Below are positions 1 to 6,933 of a DNA stretch of 33,564 nucleotides, piece after piece (position 1 is the first letter of the stretch; each line of letters starts with the position of its first letter). This DNA comes from Anaerolineales bacterium (GTDB taxonomy: Bacteria; Chloroflexota; Anaerolineae; Anaerolineales; Villigracilaceae). Both the position numbers and the translations under genes were made by a program. The stretch lies in contig JAGNWT010000041.1 in the NCBI GenBank assembly GCA_017985935.1, positions 1-33,564 of the forward strand, in the 5' to 3' direction. Under the pieces are notes generated by a model. That model saw only the letters and a list, made by a program, of their open reading frames with translations. It searched no databases and was not told the origin of the DNA.

Positions 1-298
1 CAAGGATGTCCGCGTCCAACTGGGTAAGATAGTCGATCAGGAGCGGCGAGCGGTCAATCCCCTTGAATGGGTCAGATATGCGCTCATCGTTGGAGCGGTC
101 TCGCCCTGCACCGTAGAGGATGTTGTACGTTGCAACCTTGACTGTGACCAACGGCGCGGGTGTGCCAGTCGCTTGGGGTGTGGCGGAAGGTGATGGCGTG
201 CTCGAAGGTTCAAAGCTTTGTTTCGAGACACAGGAGGATAATAAAACCACTGCCAGAGCGAGGATGATCCCGGGATTCAATAAGCGCTTATTGTTCAT
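1..298 (-). CDS. Lipoprotein of the endonuclease/exonuclease/phosphatase (EEP) superfamily, 5' part only
   Basis: The reverse strand reads from ATG at 298-296 without a stop to the window edge, giving 99 residues of a longer protein. It starts MNNKRLLNPGI, has a hydrophobic stretch ending L-S-S-C (lipobox, Cys at about residue 22), then a Ser/Thr/Pro-rich linker, then VKVATYNILYGAG and, near the edge, LIDYLTQLDADIL. The TYNIL and QLDADIL segments match the start of EEP-fold metal-dependent phosphodiesterases, where the Asn binds the catalytic metal and the next helix leads to a catalytic Glu that lies outside the window. A ribosome site (AAGGA) lies 5 nt before the ATG on the minus strand. 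The product is expected on the outer face of the membrane. Whether it is a nuclease or a phosphatase cannot be told from this fragment. Confidence 0.7.
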   Translation of the reverse strand, partial: MNNKRLLNPGIILALAVVLLSSCVSKQSFEPSSTPSPSATPQATGTPAPLVTVKVATYNILYGAGRDRSNDERISDPFKGIDRSPLLIDYLTQLDADIL

Positions 299-687
299 AC
301 TATTCCTTTTTTTTGAAACTCTATGACATTGCCAAAAAATCTACTTACTGCAACCTGCCGCCTTCCCACGCAATTGCAATCATAAATATATTACACCTTA
401 AGCAGTCCGCAGTGTATGCAGTACTTTGAAAGAGTGACATAAAAACCTGTTCGGTCTATATGCGCCGAAGCAAAACACGGGAGTCGGCAAGGTCTTTGCG
501 TCGTATTTTGCCCAAATGATTAGCCTATTTCCTCGAGCGTTCTGAGACGGAACTCAAGGTGGAGCCGGCACTGCAATCCACCTTTGATTCGCGGGTGGAA
601 TAAAGTTACCCACAATACTATTATGAACTATTATTATTACTCGGGTGATTTGAGTATTACATCCCCCCTAATGGGGTCTTTCAGTGT
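299..687. other. Gene-poor, AT-rich decayed region
   Basis: No convincing gene is seen. The reading frame around 459-544 encodes T-G-V-G-K-V, a P-loop-like string, before a stop. The 13-mer GTCGGCAAGGTCT (483-495) recurs exactly at 799-811, inside the P-loop of the NTPase remnant. This could be a second shred of the same family or chance. The promoter of the minus-strand lipoprotein should lie just right of 298, but no clear -10/-35 pair could be picked. Confidence 0.35.
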
Positions 688-828
688 GTGCGCGTGGACG
701 AGTTCGTCGGACGCGACTGGCTGGCCGCCAAAGTGGACGCCTTCCTTAACGACTCAAACCGAAAATCAGGTGCTTTTTTGTTGATTCGAAGTGCCGGCGT
801 CGGCAAGGTCTCCTTTTGCATGGATTAG
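688..828 (+). pseudogene. Remnant of an AAA/NACHT-type NTPase N-terminus
   Basis: One frame reads V-R-V-D-E-F-V-G-R-D-W-L-A-A-K-V-D-A-F-L, then a P-loop-like segment S-A-G-V-G-K-V-S-F, and stops at 826-828. The pattern 'F-V-G-R-x-W-L ... D-x-F-L ... G-x-G-K-T' is typical of the start of NACHT/AAA regulatory or defence ATPases, often fused to WD40 or TPR repeats in Chloroflexota and cyanobacteria. The expected Thr after Gly-Lys is Val here, there is no start codon with a ribosome site, and nothing of the Walker B or sensor regions follows. This is therefore a dead fragment. The family is inferred from motif spacing only. Confidence 0.5.
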
Positions 829-1048
829 TGCAGCAAAAGAGCATTACTCCAGCCATTAGTGATATTTGTAATCCTGTCAATATTCCGATGCTAGGCATAC
901 CAATCCGCCCCTCAAAAAGCCCGCTTTGGGATTATGGTGATTCCCTATTCTGCTTTTAGCAGTATTACGATCAACTCTTAACAACAAGAGGTAGTTTCTG
1001 GAATGGGGCAGGTAGGGGTGGAGAGGAAAAACTGCTTTCGTTCCTATA
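829..1048. other. Non-coding stretch between gene remnants
   Basis: Nothing recognisable on either strand. Open frames here are short, without ribosome sites, and resemble no family I know. The segment joins the NTPase remnant to the promoter at 1049-1076. Confidence 0.4.
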
Positions 1049-1091
1049 TTGATAATTAAAAAGAAAGTTGTATAATGAGTTAGCTCTGGAG
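1049..1091 (+). promoter_or_regulatory. Sigma-70-like promoter and ribosome site leading into a broken gene
   Basis: TTGATA at 1049-1054 and TATAAT at 1071-1076 are separated by 16 bp. A GGAGG ribosome site at about 1087-1091 is followed directly by GTG at 1093. The frame from that GTG (M-E-F-I-T-F-K-G-S-L-L) is not the frame of the methyltransferase remnant that begins about 60 bases later. Intact start signals therefore appear to belong to a gene whose body was lost. Confidence 0.5.
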
Positions 1092-1151
1092 GGTGGAATT
1101 TATAACTTTTAAAGGGTCCCTCCTGCCACAAATACCATCCAGTTATCGGGC

Positions 1152-1646
1152 TTGTCCCAATCCCATCAACTACTGGAAGAGTGTGACGTCCACACTTTGC
1201 TGCGACTCCCGACTGGTATCTTCTATGCTCAGGGCGTCAAAGCCAACGTCCTCTTTTTTGATCGGCGTACAGGCGGTGAAAAGGCATCCACCGAAAAGCT
1301 TTGGATTTACGATCTGCGTACCAACATGAACTTCACCCTTAAGACCAATCCGCTCTCACGAGATGACTTGAATGAGTTTGTTAAATGCTATAACCCCAAG
1401 AATCGCCACAAGCGTAAAGCCACGTGGAGTGAGGCAAATCCAGAAGGGCGTTGGCGTGCATTTACCTACGAAGAGATTACGGCACGAGAAAAGGTCAACT
1501 TGGACATTTTCTGGTTACGAGATGAATCGTTGGAGGATTTAGCTAATCTGCCAAATCCTGATGTGCTGGCATTGGAGATTGTCGAAGACCTACAGGCTGC
1601 GTTGGTGCAATTCGAGTCCATTGCAGATGAATTGGGCGAGGAATAA
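1152..1646 (+). pseudogene. hsdM: Type I restriction-modification methyltransferase subunit (HsdM), C-terminal fragment
   Basis: The 164-residue frame reads LLEECDVHTLLRLPTGIFYA, then VKANVLFFDR, LWIYDLRTNMNFTLK, ENRH-like N-P-K-N-R-H, W-R-A-F-T-Y-E-E and V-N-L-D-I-F-W-L. This is the C-terminal third of the class I N6-adenine methyltransferase of type I systems, which normally runs about 480-520 residues. The SAM-binding motif and the catalytic N-P-P-[FY] motif lie upstream in the family and are absent here, so the product cannot methylate DNA. The frame opens with a TTG that lacks a ribosome site, which marks a truncation point and not a real start. No hsdS or hsdR is seen next to it. Inference: a restriction locus lost by deletion. 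Confidence 0.85.
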
Positions 1647-1814
1647 ATGGCTTTATTACCCGCCAGGACCTTTTCAACGGATAAGATGACAAGTCAAGAC
1701 CCAACCAAACCATCAATCTATATCCTCGGCGTATTTGCAGGTTCTATTGCAAGGGACTATTGTGAAGAAGCCCCAGCTGATACCGCTAAGAGGACGAGTG
1801 AATTATGGGTGTAA
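1647..1814 (+). CDS. Small ORF abutting the hsdM remnant, unknown
   Basis: ATG follows the hsdM stop codon directly and opens a 55-residue frame beginning MALLPARTFSTDK and ending TSELWV. I recognise no domain. In intact loci this is where hsdS or another R-M accessory gene would start, so it may be a frame-shifted scrap of such a gene. There is no clear ribosome site. Confidence 0.2.
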   Translation: MALLPARTFSTDKMTSQDPTKPSIYILGVFAGSIARDYCEEAPADTAKRTSELWV

Positions 1815-1954
1815 ATGCCAGCATTAAGCGGGTGGAGCATTTGCTGAATCCGCGTGATGCGTTGGGAGCCTGTCTCGCAGACGGTGCGCGGGAGCGGCGG
1901 CAGCGCTTGAGTTGGCGTTCAGATATGACTGCACCGGATCAGGGGAATGAATAA
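1805..1954 (+). CDS. Small ORF overlapping the previous one, unknown
   Basis: A 49-residue frame, MGVNASIKRVEHLLNPRDAL through TAPDQGNE, begins inside the end of the preceding small ORF (10-base overlap, other frame). Arg-rich in the middle and unrecognised. It could be part of the decayed restriction locus or simply an open stretch. Confidence 0.2.
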   Translation: MGVNASIKRVEHLLNPRDALGACLADGARERRQRLSWRSDMTAPDQGNE

Positions 1955-2393
1955 TTTCAGTATCTCAAGTAAACGCAGGCAAGGATTTGCAACCACTGAT
2001 AATCAATATCAATAAAAAATTAAGGATAAATAATGAGATGATAAAGTAATATTTCCGCACTTGATAGGATTTTACAAATAAATTATTTTCACTTTTATGC
2101 GGAACCCATTTGGTTGAAAATGCTTATAGACCAGCCTGAGTTAGGCTTTTTTAGAATAAAAGGGGATAAGTCAGCAGGAAGCGATTTCAACACCAGGCGG
2201 GATTCTTTACTACATTCAAAGCAATCCATTAAACCCAAAAAGCAGACGAAACGCTGCGAGCGCAGTGACCATGAGTTTCGGCATAAGCCATTTGGCCTAT
2301 AGGGTGTCGGGCTACATGGCTCTTCTATGAATCGATGATGTTAAATAAACTAAGGTCGAAATTAATCATCATTCCAAATAGGAGAAATCAAAC
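1955..2393. other. AT-rich intergenic region before the membrane-protein gene
   Basis: No gene supported. The stretch holds a weak terminator-like hairpin (2133-2152), a 12-base inverted repeat CTGCG-AG-CGCAG near 2254-2265, and a ribosome site AGGAG at 2380-2384 that serves the gene starting at 2394. One 62-codon open frame (2114-2302) is Lys/Arg-rich, low in complexity and runs through the hairpin, so I do not call it. Confidence 0.4.
2133..2152 (+). terminator. Weak intrinsic terminator candidate
   Basis: AGCCT (2133-2137) can pair with AGGCT (2143-2147) across a 5-nt loop, followed by a run of T to 2152. The stem is only 5 bp, so strength is doubtful. It lies where transcripts from the decayed region would end. 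Confidence 0.35.
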
Positions 2394-2882
2394 ATGGAAA
2401 ACACAATGACCCACTACATGGAACTGCTCGCCACCAATCAACCCTGGAACCTGATCATCTTCATGGCGATCCCCGTTATCTTTGCGGAGTTCATAGCGGT
2501 TACTGAATTGTTCATTCTGCTCAACCGCGACGGGAATCAAAGCCTGAGGCGCTGGAACAAGATCGCTGGCATCATCATCGGGATCTATTTCACGGGTGTC
2601 TTCTTTTATCTTTTCACGACCGCTGTGATCCCGCTAACCATGGGCGGCGGCTGGCGCGGAATTGCAGATGTGATCGCAGTTGGGTTTTACCTGTTGGGGA
2701 TCGTGCCTCTCGGTGGGATGGCACTGATGGGGCTGGGATTGATCGGAAAAAATCTCGATGAACCTGCCCAGTTGAAACTTCACGCAACTCTGGTGGCGGT
2801 CTTTCTTGTAGTTGCACATGTCGCCATGATCTTCGGGATGCTGGACCCCACCTTGTTCACTGGAAATTCCATGCCAATGTAG
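2394..2882 (+). CDS. Four-helix membrane protein, DUF6803-like
   Basis: A 162-residue protein with about four hydrophobic segments: roughly residues 20-42, 58-82, 90-116 and 130-150. It opens MENTMTHYMELLATNQPWNL and contains FMAIPVIFAEFIAVTELFIL. This pattern resembles the small DUF6803 membrane proteins, which have no established function; the family call is from memory of the N-terminal signature and is moderate. The start is set by AGGAG nine bases upstream. It lies alone, 123 bases ahead of a two-component pair with its own promoter, so a functional link is not demonstrated. It has no catalytic-looking residues beyond a few buried Glu and His. Confidence 0.7.
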   Translation: MENTMTHYMELLATNQPWNLIIFMAIPVIFAEFIAVTELFILLNRDGNQSLRRWNKIAGIIIGIYFTGVFFYLFTTAVIPLTMGGGWRGIADVIAVGFYLLGIVPLGGMALMGLGLIGKNLDEPAQLKLHATLVAVFLVVAHVAMIFGMLDPTLFTGNSMPM

Positions 2883-2919
2883 GCGACCAGGTCTGGTTAA
2901 ATTTTCAAAAAAAAGAACA

Positions 2920-2966
2920 TTCAACCTTTCAGTTGCAAAACCTTGTGTTGAGGCTGAGAGGTTGAA
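2920..2966. repeat. 13-bp inverted repeat upstream of the two-component genes
   Basis: TTCAACCTTTCAG (2920-2932) and CTGAGAGGTTGAA (2954-2966) are complementary at 12 of 13 positions, separated by 21 bases. As RNA it could terminate the upstream gene, but no T-run follows. As DNA it sits 28 bases before the -10 of the response regulator, which suits a dimeric regulator site. Either is inference. Confidence 0.6.
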
Positions 2967-2993
2967 TTGTTTAAACTCCGAATTGAAAAGCGA

Positions 2994-2999
2994 TATACT
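2994..2999 (+). promoter_or_regulatory. -10 element of a probable leaderless promoter
   Basis: TATACT ends six bases before the ATG at 3006, so transcription would begin at or next to the start codon. No Shine-Dalgarno sequence is present, which fits a leaderless mRNA. No convincing -35 is seen at 17 bp. Confidence 0.5.
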
Positions 3000-3005
3000 T
3001 CCGAA

Positions 3006-3680
3006 ATGGAGAAACCCCTGCATAAGATAAAAACCACCATCAAGGTGCTGCTGGCGGATGACCATCATATGGTGCGGGCTGGGATCCGCCAACTGCTTGA
3101 GAGCGCCCGGGATATTCGTGTGATCGCTGAAGCGGGCGATGGAAAAACTGCGCAGTCACTGATCGAGAAGCACAAGCCCGATGTGGCCGTGCTCGATATT
3201 CAAATGCCAGAGGTGAGCGGCATTGAAGTGACCCGCTGGGCGCGCGCGCATATGCCCCAGATCGGAATCTTGATCCTGACCGCCTACGATGATGAGCCCT
3301 ATGTCAAAGCGGTGCTTCAGGCGGGCGCGCACGGATATGTGCTCAAAACAGCGAGTACCGATGACCTAATTCAAGCCGTGCGTGATGTGCACGAGGGCAA
3401 GTCAGTGCTTGACCCCGCCGTCACTCGCAAGATCATGACCAGCTTGTTCAACGTCCCTGAAAAAAAGGAACTCGAATCGCTCACTGACCGGGAATTGGAT
3501 GTTTTGCGCCTGACCGCGAAAGGCTTTACCAACAAGGCGATCGGCGTTCAACTGAAGATTAGTAATCGCACCGTTCAGGGACATCTTGCCCACATCTTTG
3601 CCAAATTACAAGCCAACAGCCGTACTGAGGCGGTCATGCGCGGCGTATCGCTTGGGCTGATCGCGCAGGTTGATGAATGA
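3006..3680 (+). CDS. NarL/FixJ-family response regulator
   Basis: A 224-residue cytoplasmic transcription regulator. The receiver domain (about residues 11-130) shows the acidic pair D18-D19, phospho-acceptor D64 in V-A-V-L-D-I-Q-M-P, T92 and K114. The LuxR-type helix-turn-helix (about 155-218) reads LTDRELDVLRLTAKGFTNKA and TVQGHLAHIFAKL. I place the start at ATG 3006 because a -10 lies just upstream; a TTG at 2967 would add 13 residues but overlaps the inverted repeat. It shares 4 bases (ATGA) with the histidine kinase gene that follows, so the two are translationally coupled and almost certainly cognate. Targets are unknown; the inverted repeat at 2920-2966 is a candidate autoregulatory site. 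Confidence 0.93.
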   Translation: MEKPLHKIKTTIKVLLADDHHMVRAGIRQLLESARDIRVIAEAGDGKTAQSLIEKHKPDVAVLDIQMPEVSGIEVTRWARAHMPQIGILILTAYDDEPYVKAVLQAGAHGYVLKTASTDDLIQAVRDVHEGKSVLDPAVTRKIMTSLFNVPEKKELESLTDRELDVLRLTAKGFTNKAIGVQLKISNRTVQGHLAHIFAKLQANSRTEAVMRGVSLGLIAQVDE

Positions 3681-5362
3681 AGAATAAATTTTTTCCTGGT
3701 TGGCGGGGACTCGTCCAGCTTTTTGCCGTCACAATTTTGCCTCTCACTCTCCTGCTCTTGGCGGTGGTTATTGGCAGTGTCTCTTTACATGAGCGTGATA
3801 TGCGATCTCTGGTAGGCGAGCGCGATGAGCGCGCCGTTCGGTCAGCGGCTGCGGCGCTTGAGTCGGAGTTGTATCATCGCGCAGATACTCTTTCCCTGCT
3901 TGCGAATTCAATGGATGGAGACCCGATCAATGCGGACCTGTACGCCGGCTTTGACGGAGGAATTGCCTACTTCGACTCGACCGGAAGGATGATCCGAACC
4001 ACGTTGCCTTCTGCATTTTGGAACTGGGTTTCCCAAAACAGACAAACCCTCACGCTGGCATCCTCTTCCAATCCCAATGTTGTTTTCTCACCCACTTTTT
4101 CTGACCCTGCTTCGGGAAAAGTCTATGTGCTTGTTTCCATTTACTCTTCGCTTAGAGATATGACCATTGCCGGCGCGTTCACGCCCGCCGCTCTGGCATC
4201 GGAGGTGCTTTCTGCGGCGTATCCGGCAGAGAACCACGCCACAATTTTTTTGATGGACTCTTCACGCCGGCTGCTTTTTGTGAGCGGATCGCTTGCCCAT
4301 GAAAGCCTGCCTGAAGATCACCCTGGCGTATCTGAGGCTTTGCTCGGAGAAAGCGGCACGCAATATGTGGAGCTGTCCGATGCTGAGCATGTGATTGCGT
4401 ACAGCCCGATCTCCGTGACAGGCTGGGCATTGATTTCTGAAGAGGAGTGGGGGCATGTAGTCAGCCCGTCTTTGCAAGCCACCCAAATGGCGCCGTTGGT
4501 TTTTATACCTGTCTTTATTCTGGCTGTGATCGCCTTCAGGTTTGGCACAAAACAGATCGTTCAGCCTTTGCAGAAATTGGAAGCCAAAGCCGCTGCGCTG
4601 GCAGCAGGAGATTTCGATTCCATCAATGAGCCGGTTGGCGGCATTTCTGAGGTTCAACATCTTCAGCAGGAATTAACCGAGATGGCGCGCAAAGTGCAGT
4701 CTGCTCAGGTGGGACTGCATGATTATATTGGCGCGATCACTTCTGCGCAGGAGGAAGAGCGTTTGAGGCTGGCACGCGAACTGCACGACGATACGATCCA
4801 GTCGGTGATCGCGTTGAAACAGCGCGTGCAGTTGGCGGAGAGATCGGTCAAGGATAAAGCGGGGAAGGTATCGCTTCAAAAATTAGAGATCCTTGCCGAA
4901 GATACCGTTCAAAACCTGCGGCGCATTATCCGCGCATTGCGCCCGATCTATCTTGACGATCTGGGATTGATGACCGCACTTGAAATGCTGGCGCGTGAGA
5001 TCAAGTCTCCGCGGGTGATATTTCACAGTACCGGTCAGGAGCGGCGGCTGGATCGAAACATTGAATTGGTTTTGTATCGCATAGCCCAGGAAGCCTTGAA
5101 TAATGTGGAGCGGCACGCCAGGGCATCTCATGCGTCAATCGCCATTCATTTCGCGGATCACGAAATTCGTCTTGAAGTGCAGGACGATGGACAGGGATTT
5201 GTCATGCCTGAAACTCCCACAGACTTTGCGCTGGGCGGTCATTTTGGTTTGCTGGGAATGAAAGAACGTTCCGAACTGATCGAGGGCAGTCTCCTGGTTC
5301 AGAGCCAACCGGGATCAGGTACCCGGGTGTTGATCACCCTTCCAGTGAGCGGAATGCGTTGA
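3677..5362 (+). CDS. Membrane sensor histidine kinase (NarX/DegS type)
   Basis: A 561-residue kinase, partner of the regulator it overlaps by 4 bases. Order: transmembrane helix about 13-35; extracytoplasmic sensor of about 230 residues, probably a Cache fold (it contains GGIAYFDSTGRMIRT and YSPISVTGWALISEE); second helix about 272-290; HAMP linker about 292-345; HisKA_3 dimerisation domain with A-R-E-L-H-D-D (His370 is the phospho-acceptor, followed by Asp as in the family); HATPase with N-box AQEALNNVERHA, G1 D-D-G-Q-G-F and G2 HFGLLGMKERSEL. All catalytic boxes are intact. The ligand cannot be read from sequence; Cache domains usually bind small metabolites such as carboxylates or amino acids. 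The stretch 5363-5480 after it holds no visible terminator. Confidence 0.93.
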   Translation: MKNKFFPGWRGLVQLFAVTILPLTLLLLAVVIGSVSLHERDMRSLVGERDERAVRSAAAALESELYHRADTLSLLANSMDGDPINADLYAGFDGGIAYFDSTGRMIRTTLPSAFWNWVSQNRQTLTLASSSNPNVVFSPTFSDPASGKVYVLVSIYSSLRDMTIAGAFTPAALASEVLSAAYPAENHATIFLMDSSRRLLFVSGSLAHESLPEDHPGVSEALLGESGTQYVELSDAEHVIAYSPISVTGWALISEEEWGHVVSPSLQATQMAPLVFIPVFILAVIAFRFGTKQIVQPLQKLEAKAAALAAGDFDSINEPVGGISEVQHLQQELTEMARKVQSAQVGLHDYIGAITSAQEEERLRLARELHDDTIQSVIALKQRVQLAERSVKDKAGKVSLQKLEILAEDTVQNLRRIIRALRPIYLDDLGLMTALEMLAREIKSPRVIFHSTGQERRLDRNIELVLYRIAQEALNNVERHARASHASIAIHFADHEIRLEVQDDGQGFVMPETPTDFALGGHFGLLGMKERSELIEGSLLVQSQPGSGTRVLITLPVSGMR

Positions 5363-5480
5363 TCGATGCTGGATTCCTGCGGCGTGATTTATACTTGAGC
5401 CATCAGCTCCGTAGGCTTGGCGATCTTGCGAGGCTTTCAAATGGATTACGCGATTAGGGTGCAAAACGATTGGGATTAGT

Positions 5481-5515
5481 GTCCGTGCTGCGACCATCGG
5501 GAGTGGGCGTTTAAG
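5481..5515 (+). repeat. 35-bp direct repeat, copy 1 (leader of the 5538 gene)
   Basis: Identical over 35 bases to 6376-6410. After it both copies continue with a related GGGAGAGT ribosome-site segment, copy 1 having about 9 extra bases. Each copy ends shortly before an ATG (5538 and 6422). Confidence 0.9.
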
Positions 5516-5537
5516 AGATAATTGGGAGAGTAATGTT

Positions 5538-6227
5538 ATGCCGAAAATAAAAGAAGTAAGAGGAAAACCTGGAAAAAAAGAAACCATATCAGATATAGGG
5601 GTCAAATTCTTGCTAGAAGAGTTTAATGCTGTAAGGTCATTCAAAGAACAAAGTGTTGCTATTGCAGACAAGAGAGTGGACTCTCTTCTCACTTTTGCGT
5701 CAGCCTTGGCTGCTGGTCTTGGGCTCTTTTCGCGGCTCAATGTTAGCACTGAGAATTTCCTCACTATCGCAGAGGCGGGAGTACTGTCTCTCTTATTAAT
5801 CGGGGTAATTACTTTTAAACAAGTAGTAGATCGTAGTATCCTAATTGTTGATTATATTCGCTCGATCAATCGTATACGTGCCTACTTTGCTGAGCGAGTG
5901 CCTCAAATACAACCTTATATACTGATGCCTATATCGCATGAGTTTCCGTCATATCAATGGCAATCGAGTAACCATCGGATTCCAATGGTGATAAATGGAA
6001 TTGCAGTTGGGGTAATCGTGATTATCGGAAATATGTTATTTGTAAATAGCGTCAGTCCCAATTTAATCTTGCTCGCTATTGGGATAATTGTTGCGCTGTT
6101 GATTTATAACCTGCAATCCTTGTATGCAAGACGAAGTTTCCAAATTGCAGAGCGAAAATCTCGCGAGATGAGGGCAATTTCGCTATTTAAGTCTCACCAA
6201 GATTTTCGCGAGGCAACAAGAAATTGA
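5538..6227 (+). CDS. Multi-pass membrane protein of unknown function
   Basis: A 229-residue protein with a charged N-terminus (Lys-rich, residues 1-17), a soluble helix, and four hydrophobic segments arranged as two pairs (about 50-72, 78-100, then about 150-172, 175-195). Between the pairs lies a conserved-looking loop with R-I-R-A-Y-F-A and S-Y-Q-W. The C-terminus is a charged helix. I recognise no named family. The paired-helix plan recalls small membrane effectors such as SLATT-type proteins of defence systems, but no family motif proves this. Its codon use is visibly more AT-rich than its neighbours, and it lies between two copies of a 35-bp repeat, so acquisition as a cassette is plausible. 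The start is supported by GGGAGAG upstream. Confidence 0.75.
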   Translation: MPKIKEVRGKPGKKETISDIGVKFLLEEFNAVRSFKEQSVAIADKRVDSLLTFASALAAGLGLFSRLNVSTENFLTIAEAGVLSLLLIGVITFKQVVDRSILIVDYIRSINRIRAYFAERVPQIQPYILMPISHEFPSYQWQSSNHRIPMVINGIAVGVIVIIGNMLFVNSVSPNLILLAIGIIVALLIYNLQSLYARRSFQIAERKSREMRAISLFKSHQDFREATRN

Positions 6228-6246
6228 AAGCGTGGCTGGCATTGCT

Positions 6247-6370
6247 CCCACTCGACGCGAAGCGGCTCGGGGACTTCGTGTGAGAGGCGCAGTCCGCTAC
6301 GGGGGAGGAATTGCGCCCGTTTCGCGAAGCGGGGCGGACGTTGTCATCGTCCCCGAGCGTAGTGAGTGGG
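6247..6370. repeat. Nested G+C-rich inverted repeat
   Basis: Outer arms CCCACTC (6247-6253) with GAGTGGG (6364-6370); next GCTCGGGGAC (6265-6274) with GTCCCCGAGC (6349-6358); inner GTCCGC (6292-6297) with GCGGAC (6334-6339). TTCGCGAA (6321-6328) is itself a palindrome. The whole is about 124 bases, sits directly before repeat copy 2, and stands out as G+C-rich after an AT-rich gene. It could be a folded RNA, a terminator-like barrier or a miniature mobile element. Confidence 0.65.
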
Positions 6371-6375
6371 ATACC

Positions 6376-6410
6376 GTCCGTGCTGCGACCATCGGGAGTG
6401 GGCGTTTAAG
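6376..6410 (+). repeat. 35-bp direct repeat, copy 2 (leader of the 6422 gene)
   Basis: Exact second copy of 5481-5515, 895 bases downstream. Followed at once by GGAGAG and the ATG at 6422. Short flanking similarity (TGGGAT before each copy) shows that the shared leader once extended further. Confidence 0.9.
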
Positions 6411-6421
6411 GGAGAGTTGTA

Positions 6422-6673
6422 ATGTCAAAGATGAGCAGACTTGCAAAGTTTGGACTTGTAATCGGCGGATATGTGGCGGCGTGTCTGGTTGCCTACGGTG
6501 CCGTATATGTCAACGATTTGTTTGTGGATCCAGCGGTATTACAAGCCTCATCGGGGATGTTCGCATTTGGGGATCTGATCCTCTTTGTTGGAGTATTCGG
6601 TCTCCTTGTGCTCATCCCAACTGGTTTTGCACTTTACTTTTTGTTGAGGAAACTTCTGAAAAGAAAGGAATAG
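6422..6673 (+). CDS. Small two-helix membrane protein, unknown
   Basis: An 83-residue protein with two hydrophobic helices (about 8-32 and 48-76), a short outside loop containing N-D-L-F-V-D-P, and a basic tail (R-K-L-L-K-R-K-E). No family recognised. GGGAGAG stands eight bases ahead of the ATG. It begins an apparent operon: the next gene starts two bases after its stop, and that gene overlaps the Crp-type regulator. A role linked to that regulator is only suggested by position. Confidence 0.7.
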   Translation: MSKMSRLAKFGLVIGGYVAACLVAYGAVYVNDLFVDPAVLQASSGMFAFGDLILFVGVFGLLVLIPTGFALYFLLRKLLKRKE

Positions 6674-6675
6674 TG

Positions 6676-6933
6676 ATGGCTGGCAAATATACTCCGCTCG
6701 AGGATTACTTGCGCGATTTACCCGCAAACCAAAAAGAAGTTGCTCTTTCTTTTGAACAGATCGAAAAAATATTGAATGCTAAGTTGCCAGCATCTGCGTA
6801 TGAAGACCAACGATGGTGGGATCATGAGACAGAAGGCAATCACGTCAATAAGCGTGCATGGGCAAACGCTGGCTGGGAGATTGAGAGTGTTGATGTCAGC
6901 AGGAAGCAAGCAAGGCTGGTTCGGGTAAGATGA
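6676..6933 (+). CDS. Small cytosolic DUF7662-like protein
   Basis: An 85-residue protein: MAGKYTPLEDYLRDLPANQK, a F-E-Q-I-E-K-I-L segment, L-P-A-S-A, R-W-W-D-H, then N-K-R-A-W-A-N-A-G-W-E-I-E-S-V-D. The order 'K-Y-x-P-L-x-x-Y-L ... F-x-x-I-E-x-I-L ... L-P-x-S-A ... W-W ... A-W-x-x-A-G-W-x-V-x-x-V' is that of the DUF7662 family, whose role is not established. I use ATG 6676, behind AAAGGA, and reject a longer frame from 6232 because it runs through the inverted repeat and overlaps the 6422 gene. It shares 4 bases with the downstream regulator (ATGA), implying coupled translation. Confidence 0.75.
   Translation: MAGKYTPLEDYLRDLPANQKEVALSFEQIEKILNAKLPASAYEDQRWWDHETEGNHVNKRAWANAGWEIESVDVSRKQARLVRVR

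Noticed and set aside
459..544. Second P-loop-like string T-G-V-G-K-V
   Set aside because: No surrounding motif of the NTPase family could be read, so it is mentioned only as a possible scrap and not called as a pseudogene.
2114..2302. 62-codon open frame
   Set aside because: It runs through a terminator-like hairpin, is Lys/Arg-rich without family resemblance, and has no ribosome site.
4262..4660. 132-codon minus-strand frame inside the histidine kinase
   Set aside because: A shadow of the kinase's codon bias on the opposite strand; no ribosome site and no family features. The same reasoning was applied to other long antisense frames (for example 25867-26877 and 32126-32770).
6232..6675. 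N-terminal extension of the DUF7662-like gene
   Set aside because: The extension reads through the inverted repeat and overlaps the 6422 gene in another frame; ATG 6676 with AAAGGA fits the family's normal start.
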